The position numbers were made by a program, and so were the translations under genes. A DNA stretch of 64,000 bases, from NCBI GenBank assembly GCA_023333565.1, contig JAJKFH010002370.1, positions 522,162-586,161 of the forward strand. Reading direction: 5' to 3'. The DNA is from Puffinus mauretanicus. Lineage: Eukaryota > Chordata > Aves > Procellariiformes > Procellariidae. Shown here piece after piece: positions 1 to 13,100 of this stretch. Numbering within the stretch: the stretch's first letter is position 1; every line of letters begins with the position of its first letter. Below the pieces are notes generated by a model. It made no database searches. It was not told the origin of the DNA and saw only the letters and a program-made list of their open reading frames with translations.

Positions 1-3000
1 AGCACTGCTGTGGAAGGACTCAGAAAACAAGTGTGTTTCCTTTGGGAGCAACTTTCCCTGCTGCAAGCTGAAGAGAGAAGGGAGCCAGAGAGTCTGGGAA
101 GAAAGAGGTCTGTTTCTAGGACTCACTGTGAACTGTGAGAGAGATTTAGCTCCTAGTTTATGATGTCCTTATACACCCTCAAGACCGTCCTGGACCCCGA
201 GACCTGCCAGGCTGCTTACATTAAACCAGAGAAAGATTTGGGGTTTGGCTTTGGCTGGACTGCAGACCTGGTGTATTCTACAGAGACCGCCCCCACTGTG
301 GCTCTTCATCCTGCAAAACAGGGACCTTTCTGAGGGCAGTCTGCCAGGAGTGGTATTGCTCCAGCTACTCTGAATGGTGTGGACACAGCCTGTTTCTGCC
401 CACATATCCATCCTTGGCTGATCATTCTAATAGCCAATTATTTACAGCGACTGGATGAATGAGTGGGTTTTTAGATTCTCTTCTCCATGGGTAGCTTTGG
501 TGACATCCATTCATGAAGAAGGAAGACTCTGACTGACCAGGAGGCAAAAATACACTGGATAGTACTGCAGATCTGAGCAGCAAAAGACGTCAGTGACTTC
601 TAGTGAGCAGTAAAAAAAAAAAAATGCAGCAAATAAAAAAGATGGTTTTCACAGGGACTTCAAAGATCCTCTATTTTTCAGTGAAAAAAGGACCTATTTG
701 TTTCTGCCTTTTAAAAAAAGAATATTATTTTTTGTGTGTTTTGCCAACAGCTGATAAATATTTCTGCGGATGGACTTTCAAAGAAAAACATGTTTTTCAG
801 TCTCTAGCAGCCTTTTACTTCCTTGCTTTACACAATTGCAGGAGAGAGTGAGCAGTGAGGAAGGCGGGGGTAGTTGTGCTTTTTACTATATGTCTTTTTT
901 TCCCAGATCCAGTTTTGCTTACAGATATAAGGCAAAACATGTTTTTCTTCATCAAGAAAGGAAACTACAGCTATTTTTTCTGCTGGCTTAAAAATATATA
1001 TATATTCTTCTGCTCCAAAGGTCAAGCTGATGACCTGTATTTCATTGTAAATAACATTTTGAGACATGCTGGCATTTTCCAGATTGACAGCTGAATGAGT
1101 GCTTGTGAGGACTTGTGGTTTTGAAGAGTAAGTGCCAAAAATATTAAGAATTGTTGTAATTAGGCTTCTGTTTATGTATATAAACACAATGTTCTTACAG
1201 GTATTAGTATGTCTGTGCAAATCCATAATCTGATTCTAAATTCAGAAAAATGGACCTAAAGTTGCCAGCATGGTAAAAAGCTGAGAAACTGTGTAGCATT
1301 AGCTCATTTATATTGCATTTATTGTAGACTATACTTCTAACAGAGTAACTCGTAAGAAACATCTTGGATCTTATTTAGACACATGCATGACATCAAGGTG
1401 AGCTTTTTCTTAATATATACAGTATAGATATACCAAATGGAACTACACTTACACATGCTAATTATAGCGGTGCAAGACCTTAGTAGGTCATGCTCATGAC
1501 TGCACATGTTCTAGAAAATTGTGTCCATGTAAGTGTACAAGCATGTATTATTGAGCATGTCAGTGGGCCTGAATGCTTTAATTTTGTTGAGTCCAGCCTC
1601 AGCTCATTTGAACTTGACCTGTGGAAATGCTGACTGACTACAGTTCTAGTGGCAGCCGTAGGTGCTGTGGATGTTAATGGGCTAAAAATCTTTAATTGGC
1701 CTTGCCAAAAGCTGAAGAATGTGAATTTTAGTGGCCACTTTGAAAGTCTCTTTATGGGTGTTTTCTGCTTTTAAATTCTTACTTGCAGCCTGACTTTACA
1801 CATTCTATCTAATTAAAATACTTTGGCTTCTTGGTGGAGTGATATGAGTGAATAGAAAATTATATGACTTTAGACAAAGCTATTGTTTTACATTTCCCTG
1901 GAAAGCCATATGCCCGATTAAGTGATCTTGTGCAGATAAAACATGGCTATTTGGAATTTTAACAAAGGTAAAAGTGAAATAAAATCTGGGGGCTTAACAA
2001 ACCTGTTCATAGTGTAGTAGGTGTTGGTGAAATAAAAATACTTGGTCTAGCTTGACAGTTTGTCTGGTGAAACAGATATACAAAGCAACAGCAATTTTAG
2101 TGTGTGTTAAATGTCAAGTACTGTGTCAAATAGCATTCCCTGTTACCTGTAGGGCTGCTGACTCTCATCTGTCTTCTTCAGTTGATTTATTTGTGGCAAT
2201 AATGACAAAATTTAGGGTTGTTAATGACATCATGCTGGCCAGGGTATGATACGCAAAGGGAAAGCTTGCTTTTTAGCTGGGTATTGGAAGAACCAAAATT
2301 TGCATGGGGACTGTCAACCTGGAAGCTGCTGTGAGTCACTTCCTGTCTAGCTCCAGAGTGTGCAGAACGTGTCCCTTCCCAGCTGCCAGGGAAATCTCTT
2401 GGGATGCTGCAAAGCTGTGCATGGTGCCACCAACTAGTATGAGTGCAATTTGTAAAAGACTAGAGATGAACGCATAGATAGGCTAGCTAGCTCGTGGCCA
2501 TCACACTTAGTACTTTTTCCAAGGATCGGGTACCCCGGTGAGATTGTTGTGTTGGGAATATTACTTTGATGAACAGGTAATTCTCCAGGTCATGCAGTGT
2601 GTGGCTGAGTAGGTCATGTGTCATATTACATAATTTAAGCGTACATGTTGCACCCCTGTCACCACTGATTCTGCTGTCTAAGCAGTACACGGAGCTCATT
2701 GCCATTTCTCCAGGGGAAAGTCTGCTGTTCATTTTAATGTACCCATTTTCCCTGGGAAACATTCATCTTTTTGCTTATTTTTATACCTGTTGATTTCCTC
2801 TTGCTCAGATGCTTTTGGGAAGTCTGGTGGGGTCTATACCCATTCCCTGGAGCGTGACTTGCATTAAATGCAAGTCATGAGCATTTTGGCAGAGATTTTT
2901 CCACCCAAGAAGTCACCAGGGACAGGCAGAGAGGAATGCTGTCTTTCCCTGATCAGGCAGGTGCAGCAGGCTACTTTCAGACACATGCTACTGATTAAAT

Positions 3001-5629
3001 AACTGCTGGTGAGCGCCACGGTAAAATTGTCCTGTTGCTTTTGAGCACTGAGTTAACATTGTGCTTTTTTACCTCAGGGAGCGTTCTGGGAAAGCAACAA
3101 AAGCCTCCTTCCGCAAAAACCCAGCACTTCTGTATAATTATTTCCTTGGAAAAATTAGCTTCCTGTTTTCAGCCCCTCTCCAGAAGAGCTTCCTCATCTC
3201 CCTGTGAAGCTTTCACTTTGACAGCCCCATGAGACGATGGCAGCATCTCTTTACCCTGGGGCTGCTGGCCACAGAGGGCACAGAGCTCACTGTGCCCGTG
3301 GGCCCTTGCCCCCTTCAGCCTTGTGCCCCAGCAGGTCAGCCCTGCATTTCTCCTGCGCTTGGCGGCTGCGGAGAAAAGGGTTGCAACTGTTTCTTGCGCT
3401 GTCTGGCAGACACAGCCTTCCCCTTCGCACCACTGAGGGAGACACTGCCTATGTTAGCTTGAATGTACAAATACAGCTGCTGTTTATTGCCTTGTTTTTC
3501 AAGGTAAGCCTTCAGTACATTCAGAGACTCAGGGAATTTCCACTATTTTTCTCAACGTTCACCCCCCCCTTGGCCTTCGGACACACACATTGTGTTGTTT
3601 TGACGTAATTTCAAGCAAATATTTTGCCACCGAAAGGCAGTGCAGGGTCACAGAGGTCCTCCAGGCTTGGGCTTCAGGCTTTCAGCCCTCCCCAGTAAAC
3701 AATAGCTCTATAACTCATTAAAACTCCCTTTTGATTACTTTTTCCTGTTTCTGATTGTTTTGGAGCAGCAGGGGTGGATTCCACACTCAACAAACTTCTT
3801 TTTCCTGCTGCTAAATTTAAATGTCTCTGAACTGAAGGGAGTTGCTAATCTCTTTGACAATAACTCCGTCAAATAGAAATTACAACTGTAAACAAGATTT
3901 TAGGCTATTTATGAATGCTACAAGGGAATTGTGACTTGGTTTTGCAGAATATCTCTAGGAATGTTTTTTAACTGTCTTTTCTTTTCAGACAGAAAAGTTA
4001 CCCAAACCCTAGCACTTTGTCCCCTTGGTTACTCTAGCTTCCTAATTTTCAAATTTAGTAATAGTCATGTTGTCCTGTCGTGGCCTGCATGAAACAAAGC
4101 TGGTAATTGCCTTCCTTGCTTGTCTCCTCTTCAAATTCATGCATTATCTTCTGCCTCACATCATTGATTCAGCACTCCTACCTCTGTCTCCACAGTTTTT
4201 CACTGCGTGGTTTTCTCCCGCTTGCAACTCTCCCGCTTTACATGATCTACCTGTAAAACTCCCTTGCCTAGCTGAGTTTCTTACCAATTTGTACATTGCA
4301 TCCTTTTTTATACCAGGAGTAAGCTCCTGGAATTTTTCTACCACCTCCTTTTTCTTTGTAGGCCAGATATAGATTAATCAATTAGTAATTTTCTTTAATG
4401 GACAGGAAGGAGAATTTAGGAAAGTGATTTGCAAAGAATCCAATTCAAAGGAAAAATATGTGCATGTTTATCCATCCACATCCTTGTATCACATACACTG
4501 CCCACACATATCTAGACCCCAATCTGCTTAATCTGTACTAATCTAGCATGAAACCTTTTTTCTAGGTATAGTGCAAAAAGTGATAAAATAACCAGTTGAA
4601 ATGGAATCGATATAGCATGGGTCCACATGTGGATTTAATTAGCAAGACAATAGTTTATTTATGTTCTTTTTAAATCTATGACTAGGATCTATGAGGGAAC
4701 AAAGTATGAACATGTATACAGATACAGTGTGTCCTGAAGACCTCTCGGTCAATTTGCTGTTATTTTTTATTAAGCATGCCAAGGAAAAATACATTTTTCC
4801 TGCCTGAAGAGCTGACATCATAAACAAAACTGAAACAGACTACAAGAAGCTGATAAATATTGATATTTTTATTACTTCTGTTGCTATTGGCTCAGTTTTA
4901 AGCACCCTTAGCAGAACATCTGTAAGATGACACAGTATGTGATCCTAGGGTGGAGTCTGTGCCTAGAAGGCAGAATGACCAAAAGACCCTTCCTGGAAAG
5001 AATTACACAGCTTTTGCTTTTTAGCAGCCTGGCTACCAAAGTTGTCCTTTGCAGTAGGATCCAGGGACAGAGAGGGAACTGTTCCATCTTTAGCGGGTGC
5101 TGTGTAGTCCTGCAAGGTTTGCTACCACAGTAATGAAACTATGGTACCTTCCCTTAAGGACTATGGATCCAGGTGTAATAGGCAAATTGGATAATATCTG
5201 CCCTGAGCTTCACAGACATCCTTCCGTAAACCTCCTGGAAAGATCAGGAGGATAAACCGGTGCCCTCCAGAGGAGTGAATGACTATCACTGAGCAAGTAC
5301 AGCTCGTGTCCTCACAGGACATGCTTATTCTCAGCGGTTTCCAATGGCTTCGCCAGGATTACACCAGAAAAGAATTTGGCCCCCTGTTTGTCTTCAAGCC
5401 AGATCCCAGGACTGTGCTCCCATAGTTACGTGATTTTGAGGATTATGTAATTGATCTCAGTTAAACTACTGATGGTCAAGTCAGCTTAAGTGACTGATCA
5501 TGGTACTGATACATATTGTATCTATGACCTGGCCACCGAACAACCTCACAATGCCTGTGTTTTGTTAGTTTACAGCCTAGTTTTGAAGATTACGAGCTTT
5601 TCATCAGGTACAACAGAACCATCAGGCAT

Positions 5630-5775
5630 CTAAATATACATATAATATGCTTATTGTTTATAGATATTAAATATGTACTTGTATATGTATTTACACACAT
5701 ACACTGATTATTGTGTGCATATATATAGACATACATATGTTTATTGTATATAAATATAAATATGCACACACTGAT
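5630..5775. repeat. Degenerate AT-rich low-complexity tract
   Basis: About 145 bases are made of imperfect TATA, CATA and ACACA runs, including a TATATATA core. The blocks TGTTTATTGTATATAAATAT and TTATTGTTTATAGATATTAA echo one another. This looks like a decayed microsatellite cluster with no coding content. Confidence 0.55.
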
Positions 5776-8700
5776 AATTGTTTTTTAAGAAGAATTAAAG
5801 AAAATAACATACATATGCTGTCCTAAAGAAACTTTGAAAATGAAAAGGAAAATAATTGTTTTCCTGGAACAAATATTTCTGTGTTTCCATTTTTTTTTGG
5901 CATACTATGTAAGAATGTGACTCATATATTTTTGTGGAACACAATTTTTAAAAAGCACACAAATGAGATATGAATTTTTACAGCTGAGCTTCAAAACTGT
6001 CTTTCCAACTTAACACCTTGAAAAGACAAGCTAAATATAGGAGGTGTAATTACTCTTCCCCATTTGCTATAGCTCTTCTCTCCAGTTGTATTTTCTATTT
6101 TGATTCTGCCATGCTGCATGCAGTGTGACCTTTGAAAGATAGCAGTGAACTTCCTAAGTATGTTGGCAGTGTCTCTGGCCACACATGAGGTGACCCTATC
6201 AATTGTGACATCCAGATGTGAAGGCTGAAATGTGTTTTTCCCAGCAACAGCACTTGGGTCTCTCAGCACCTTTCTGACTGCTCTATTACAAGCATTTCTT
6301 GGCTGACTCTGTGGCTTGCTTTGGAGCAGCTGTGAGGCTTGTGCTTAGGATTATGTATGGGAGAAAGGCTGTTCCTTCACACTGTTTAGCTGAGAGAGAG
6401 CATGGGGAGCTCACATTTGTCTCTGGAAACCTCTACATTCTGCTCAACTTCAAAGCAGATAAGCAGGGGGTGGGGATGAAATGATAACAGCTGGCTGGAA
6501 CAGGGTTTGTTTTCCATAATGAGGTCATCTAGCTAAGCCATAGGATAAAAGAAAGCCTTCATATTTTTCCAGCTCTTCTGAGACCTTTCAGAACAAGCTT
6601 CACAAGATGCAGTCACACTTCTGACTTCTAATAGTTTCAGACGGGGTTCCGTCTCTGAATGGTCATCTTATCCAGCTAAGCAATTTTCTATTAGCAATTT
6701 CTATCAGAGATTTTGCAGTACGCATTTTTCTTCTTCAGCAACTTGGGAAAAGCATGTACCTATCTCTAGGTTAAATCTAGAGACAAAAGTAATTAGGTTG
6801 GTTTCTTAGTGTTTGTGTGTGTAGTAGTCTTATGAAAAAGTGCAGATGGAACAGGGAATTCTTCCAAATGGTGAAATTGCTATTTTGTGCCAATGCCAAA
6901 TCATTGGTCCTCTACATCTTAGCGTTTTAGAAATGCTTCACCTAGACCCATGATTCCCCAACTCTTTTGGACCCTCTTTTCCGTATGCAAATGACTCCAC
7001 CAAGTAGTCTTTCCATCAAAGCTTTAATTGGATAAGTTGTGAAGATAATATGACTCCATAGAGAGCTGGCCACGGAGCATCATTTCTGTGGCCTCATAAA
7101 CCACCACACAGAATCCAGCTTGGAATCCACTGACTGAAAAAGCTTTCTGCTGGAAAAAAATTGAGTTTTCAGCAAAAGATATGTTCCTGTGAAAGTATCT
7201 GCTTTCTATGAAAAGTTTCAATTTTTCACTTTAACAAAGTGTGAAAATGCTATATGCCTTCAAACACCACCAAATATCAGTTCAGTACGGCATGATAGTG
7301 TCCTGTGGGCACCATGCATTTGAATAACAAGGTTCCCTGCACTGGCTTCTTGTTTCGGGCCCTTTTGAGGTAAGGATCCCCTCTGCTATGTTTGTGTACA
7401 GTATCAGGGGACCGCCCCATCTCTGATTTGGGACAATTTTGTGCTAATGCAATATCCAATGAAAGCTATAATAGTGATTATTCACCTCAATTTAGAATGA
7501 AAGTAATTAAAACACTTCCTACAGTAAAATATACCCATAAGGATGAAACTCTCTCTTCCTGTCTCTTTGGTTTTAACAAAATTCAGAGATACATAATTGG
7601 TTTCACATTTGCTTAATTTCCTCCTATTTTCTTTCTCTTTTCTCTCATTCTATGCTTGTTCTCTCTTTTGTCTCTTTTATTTGACAGAACTGTTTTTTCA
7701 GTCAGGCACTGGATAGTATGGTCCTCTTGCCACACATATAAGCTGGACCAAATGCAGGATTTACTTGCTGCATAAGCAGACCAGCAATTTCTGCCCATTT
7801 GTTGGGAGGGAGATTAATGTGGGCACTTTAGAGCCAGATGATCAGGAAGCAGGAAAAATGCTCCAAGAAACATTTGAAAAAGTTTCTTTCCTAGAAAACC
7901 TTCCCCACTTGCATGCACCACGCACAATTTTCCCTATGCAGAAATCTTGCTTTGATGGAAAATTCTTTATCAACCTAAGAACAACTGTCAGGATTATAGG
8001 TGTGATTCTGTTCGTCCTAACACTGATGCCTCCTTTTCTTAACAAAAAATCCTGTGTTTTAACAAAAGTGAAACTAAAAAGGGTTGCATTTTGCAGCTTG
8101 ATCACCTCTCCAGAAAGAGCTGAATCCAAAGCCTGAACTGAGACTCCCAGTCAAAGGCATTTTAAAAATCCAGATCCAAATTTGCTTTTCTAATCTTGAC
8201 CTAGAATAACTCTAGGAAGCACAGTCCAGCTTATTTGTGAAGAGTAATTTGCAACTCTTGGATGTGAGCCCAATTCTGAAACTACATTCCACTAGATGAA
8301 GATGTGCAAGGGACAGAGACAACCATCTTATTTCAGTTTGTTCACCAAAGCTGTCAAGCTGTACTAAAAACTCATTAGCACAGTACAGTACACTTTTCTC
8401 TCTCTAAACACAGCAGGTTAATCTATAGAATATGAAATGAAAAGGAGATGCTACCAATATAAACATGGCAGACCAAATCTGCATGGACTGACCAGTGGAA
8501 CGCTTTTGATTTCATTTAGATGAGGTGTGAGCCTATAAAAAATATCTTAGCAAAATATAGTTTTTTCCAGGGTTTGATACCATGAAGCTAAACAAACCTC
8601 CCACCCATCTCTGCAAGCACTGATGGTTCTCTTCTTCCCCTGTGGTGCAAGACTCTTTTTTCCCCTCATTGTATCAAATCTATTCAGTCCTCTCTCCCAA

Positions 8701-9374
8701 GACCTCTCTGGACCACCAAATCGTCTCTTCTTCTGCTCAAGTATCTCACTAGCTTGTCATACAGCCTCATTTTCACGATTTGATATTAATTTCTTCCTTC
8801 TTGTCTCTTCTCTGAGTGCTGTTCAAGGACTTGGTGAGAGGGGATTTCTTCACCACATAAGTTATCCTTCCTGAGAAGACTGGAAGGTTTCGAGAAAGGA
8901 CTGAAAATGAAGGTTTGAATTCTTCCACCAAACAGGGAAGAAAAAGGTCCTGTAGAAATTCATTTTTCTCTTGTATAATTGCTTCCAATCAAACTGAAAT
9001 GACTTTCCATACTGTGCTCTTGCCACTGAAGTATCATGAAACATCCTTAAGGTTAATAATATTTTGGTCCTGAAATTTGATTGTGGGATCATGTGTTCAA
9101 TAGGTCATTAGAAGAAGCTAATAACTGCATCTCGAAGCTGAGTTTGCTGAACCCCATTGTCTTTTGAGGACCCTTTGGAAACCTTGTGTAAAATTTTGTG
9201 GCAAAACAACTAGGGTCTTATAAAGCTGCCTTCATTGATAACCACAATTTGGGGGTTGGTAAAGTTAGCTGATGACTGCCTGGAATAAGCAAATCTGTGT
9301 TTGCAGTTATCAATGCCTTGCAAAATGAGGACTGATGTAAGTTGTTGCCACTCTGATCACAATAGCTGCTTTTT

Positions 9375-9402
9375 CAGCAATCAGCAATCAGCAACCAGCA
9401 AA
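9375..9402 (+). repeat. Short tandem repeat, 7-bp CAGCAAT unit
   Basis: Four head-to-tail copies of CAGCAAT are visible; the third is followed by a variant CAGCAAC-type junction and the fourth is CAGCAAA. It is a small young-looking microsatellite with no associated gene. Confidence 0.6.
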
Positions 9403-10070
9403 GTCTATATATTCCATTTTACAGTGGAGAATTCTTTGGCACTTTCATCTTCCATGGCTGGAGCGATTTATTCAAACTAGGACCTGAATAGGATTTTGCT
9501 TCACTTCCACTCTCACAAGCTGGCATTGTGGAGCTAATTAAATCAAGCCCTAGACCAAGCAGCTGCTGTACTGCTTGTATTTATTGACCTCTGAAAGCCA
9601 ACAAGGAAAGAACATCATTACAATTATAGGATGAACAGCATTTTAAGGAGAAATACAATGGCTTATTACAACTAATATACCAGACATAGTATTTTATTCA
9701 AAAATAATAAGGAAGATGATGAAACTATTGTCATCATCTCCAGCCTAATTTTTCTCTGCCTTTCTTCATTTTCAAGCATGAGTCACCCAGCTCTCCCTGC
9801 ACTTGTTCCCAGGTGCAGAAACAAAAAAGAAAAAAAGTATATCACAAAAGACTTAGACAAGTTTTTGATGATTTCTGGGAAGCACTCGGATACTTTGGGG
9901 ATGAGTGCTGTGTGACCACTTTGTATAGAACATATATAAATAGCAGTATTTGTCTATGTTTGAGAGGGCTAGGCTGCAAAATACCCGAGTGCATTCACTT
10001 TGGCAGAACACCAGAAACAGGGACTCTAGGAACAGGCTTTTTGTTATAATTCCATAAACGTCTCACGTGG

Positions 10071-10118
10071 GAATAGAAGAAGATGTGAATAGAAAGAGAT
10101 TGGGAATAGAAAGAGATT
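10071..10118 (+). repeat. Three-copy tandem repeat of about 17 bp
   Basis: The block GAATAGAAAGAGATT occurs at 10087 and 10104, preceded by a variant copy (GAATAGAAGAAGAT) at 10071. The spacing is 16-17 bases. It is purine-rich on the + strand and has no coding role that I can see. Confidence 0.65.
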
Positions 10119-13100
10119 AGGTCTGAAGCATCCTGACTTTATAACGTTTGAACTTTTCAATGAAGAAGCTGCAAATGCAAAAGCACTTCAGGAAAGGTGA
10201 GCTGTTTGCCAGATTTTGCCCGAAGTATTTGGGTGTCCTGTAAGAGCTGAGAGTAGGCCTGTGTGTTTGGAGCAAGGGAGAGCTTTGGAGATGTATGGTT
10301 CTTGGATTCATTGTGCTTTCATTTACGTTGGAGATATTGTCACCAGCACACTTTTATTCTTTAAAGCATCAATTGATCACAAAAACAGCTCAGCCATTGC
10401 AGCCTGTAATACCTGCCAATGCTCACACAAGTGATGACCAGAGCACCCAAGTATTGCTTATTACACACCAAGAGTTTCCTGCTTCCTGGTGAGTGGCTTA
10501 GCAGAGTCTCCTTTGAGTGTAGGAGCCTTTTTAAGTACGCAGATTTTCATGCAAGTCTGTCACCTTAGTCTACAAACAGCCAGGACCATCCTGTGGTTGT
10601 TAATGCTCACTTTGTTTAGTCTTACCCTTTTATGGAATCTTTTAGCTTTCTTATTCTACCAAGACTTTGTTGTCTTGAGTACCACCTGGGGGAATGCAAA
10701 TGAGCAGTTGATGATTTGATGGCCACTGCTGGTTGAGAATAAATGAGATCACAGTCATATTCTCTGCCTTTTCTCTGATTCAGCCAGTACATTGATTTCT
10801 CCAAAGTTACTTTCATAATTATCACTCAACAGAGGATACTGAGGTCTTCAAGAAGCTGAAAGAGAGCACTGTTAACAAACAGTAACCCAGAACTAAGAAT
10901 AACCAGGGAACTTCTTTGATCACTAACATGATTGCTCTGTGACACTACATCATACACTCCCTGCCATGTCCCCATTGCTGGGTATTCTACAGAGCCAGAG
11001 GTCACAGCTTGTGTTCTGCTCTAGGGTTAGAGGAGAAGTTCTCTCGCTCACATTCCTATGCTTGTCTACAGGGGTATATATCCGAGAGAGGGAATTAGTG
11101 TCCTTTAGTCTTTAAGATGTTATTTCTGCTGCTGCTATCTTTTTTCTTCTGCTGTGAATCAGTGAACTTGCTTTTGCTTACCTAAGGTGTCCAACATCTC
11201 CATCCAATCTGTCACTGAATGGCAATCCACCCGTCCTTCCAGATTCCCTGACTCCTTTCCTGTGCAGCTTTGACCCCATAATGTCAGCAAGGTTTGAGTG
11301 CTTCCATAAAGATCTTTGAGGGCAACCACTTGAGAAACAAAGTGATCTAAATAATCTGCAACCTATGCACTAAAGGCATAGAGGCCATCTGTTGGCTTTG
11401 ATGTTGAGAAGACAAATCTTCCTGGACATCTGTTTTAGACCAGACTGGAAAATCAGATACTTTCGGCCATCATTTATGGCACAGACCAGACTTTGTAGAA
11501 GCAAGATTTGCCCTTGGATTTGCCTTGGCAACTTGCTGTTGAACCCACATGCTGTATATAATCTGCATAAATTAAAGTGCACCTTTCATTGAGTGTTCAG
11601 GAATAGACTCCATGAATGGCTTGTGTTCAAAATAAAGATTGCTCCACTCAAGTCTGTATTATACAAGTGAGAGTGGATCACCAGGCTTCCTGGGGAGATC
11701 CAGATTATGGCTATTTCCATGGAAATAAAAACTGATCTTGATTCCTCCTAGACAGTTCTTGCCAAGGAGTGACTTGTCTCAAAATAGAGTAGCAGCTCCC
11801 CACAGACACAGTATGGTATTTATGTAGAAAACAATTGTAAGAAGCCCGTGGTACTTTGGAGCCAGCAGATTGCCTATGATCATTCTTGCAAGGATGAGTT
11901 CACTGGCCACACATACAGAAATATAGCTGCCATCTGCATCATAGGTGACAGCAACAGTCAGTGGGGATGTGACGTGGGGGGTGAAGAGGGCCAAACAGCC
12001 TGAAGATCTTTGTGTCGGGTTTCTTCATTTCCCAGATTTGAATCTATCTGAATTTGGGCTCATTCCTAACTGCTTTATGAGGCATCTCAAGCTGTGTAAA
12101 CAGTAATGCAATAATGGTAGATCACAATGCACTCATCACAGACCATGAAGAATAGCCTACGAGCCAAGCAATATGCTCTCTCTAAATGATATAATGCTTC
12201 TTGCAGACAGGAATATTAATCACCCCAGGAACTGACAGGATCTGATGGAAGAGACTGTTATTAATATTATCTCCCTTGGAAGCATTTGCAATGGTAATAG
12301 TAATTTTAATAATGCCAGAACAAAACAAGCTGGGTTGGCCGGTTTTGTGGCAAATGGGAACACTGAGAAAGGCAATACATAAATAGAGAGACTAATTCAT
12401 GAAGGAGGTGGACCAGATTTCTCTACTGACAGCTCAGACATGACTGCGGGGGGAGGGAACTTTTTGTTTAAAAGGTTGTATTTGCTTCATCAATCGTCAA
12501 AATCTTGTTAAAAGTCTAATTCAGTTATCATGTTCTTGTTGCTGTCCAGAGACTGAATGTATTAGAGGGACTTTATATACAATTTCTGCCACAAGCAATT
12601 TACTATTATTTTATTATTCTAATCTGGCTGGTTCCCATGGAGTCTCTGAAACCAAATCATATCAGAGGAAGATGAATATTAACAATCCTATCTCTCTCAG
12701 GAGAGCTAATAAAAGAATGGAGATCTCATGCCATGGTTCAACACAGAGCACTATGAAATGGCCATGGAAGTGTTGACATTAATTCTCGTGATTGCTAGTT
12801 CAGTTATTTACTGCCTAGCTTGAGCACAAGCCTTTTCTACACCTGTGCCAAGACCAGCAAGACTACAGTGGAAATAATGAATTTATAAGCTAAATAATGA
12901 GGTGTGTGGCAGAAGTAGAACTGTCATCAGGGTTTAGTAGCAAACCAAAGAGCCAACAGGACTGCATTTTATTGTTACATTCTGCTTTGCATGTATGTGC
13001 AATCTGCCTCAGAGTATTATATACCAATTAATAATGAACAAACAGATAAACTGGAGCATTGTCTTTAGGCAGAGGGCAAATTGCCCAACATTTTTTTAAG

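Noticed and set aside
7765..8136. 123-codon + strand frame, with an overlapping 95-codon - strand frame
   Set aside because: Nothing in either translation is recognisable, and opposite-strand overlap suggests chance openness.
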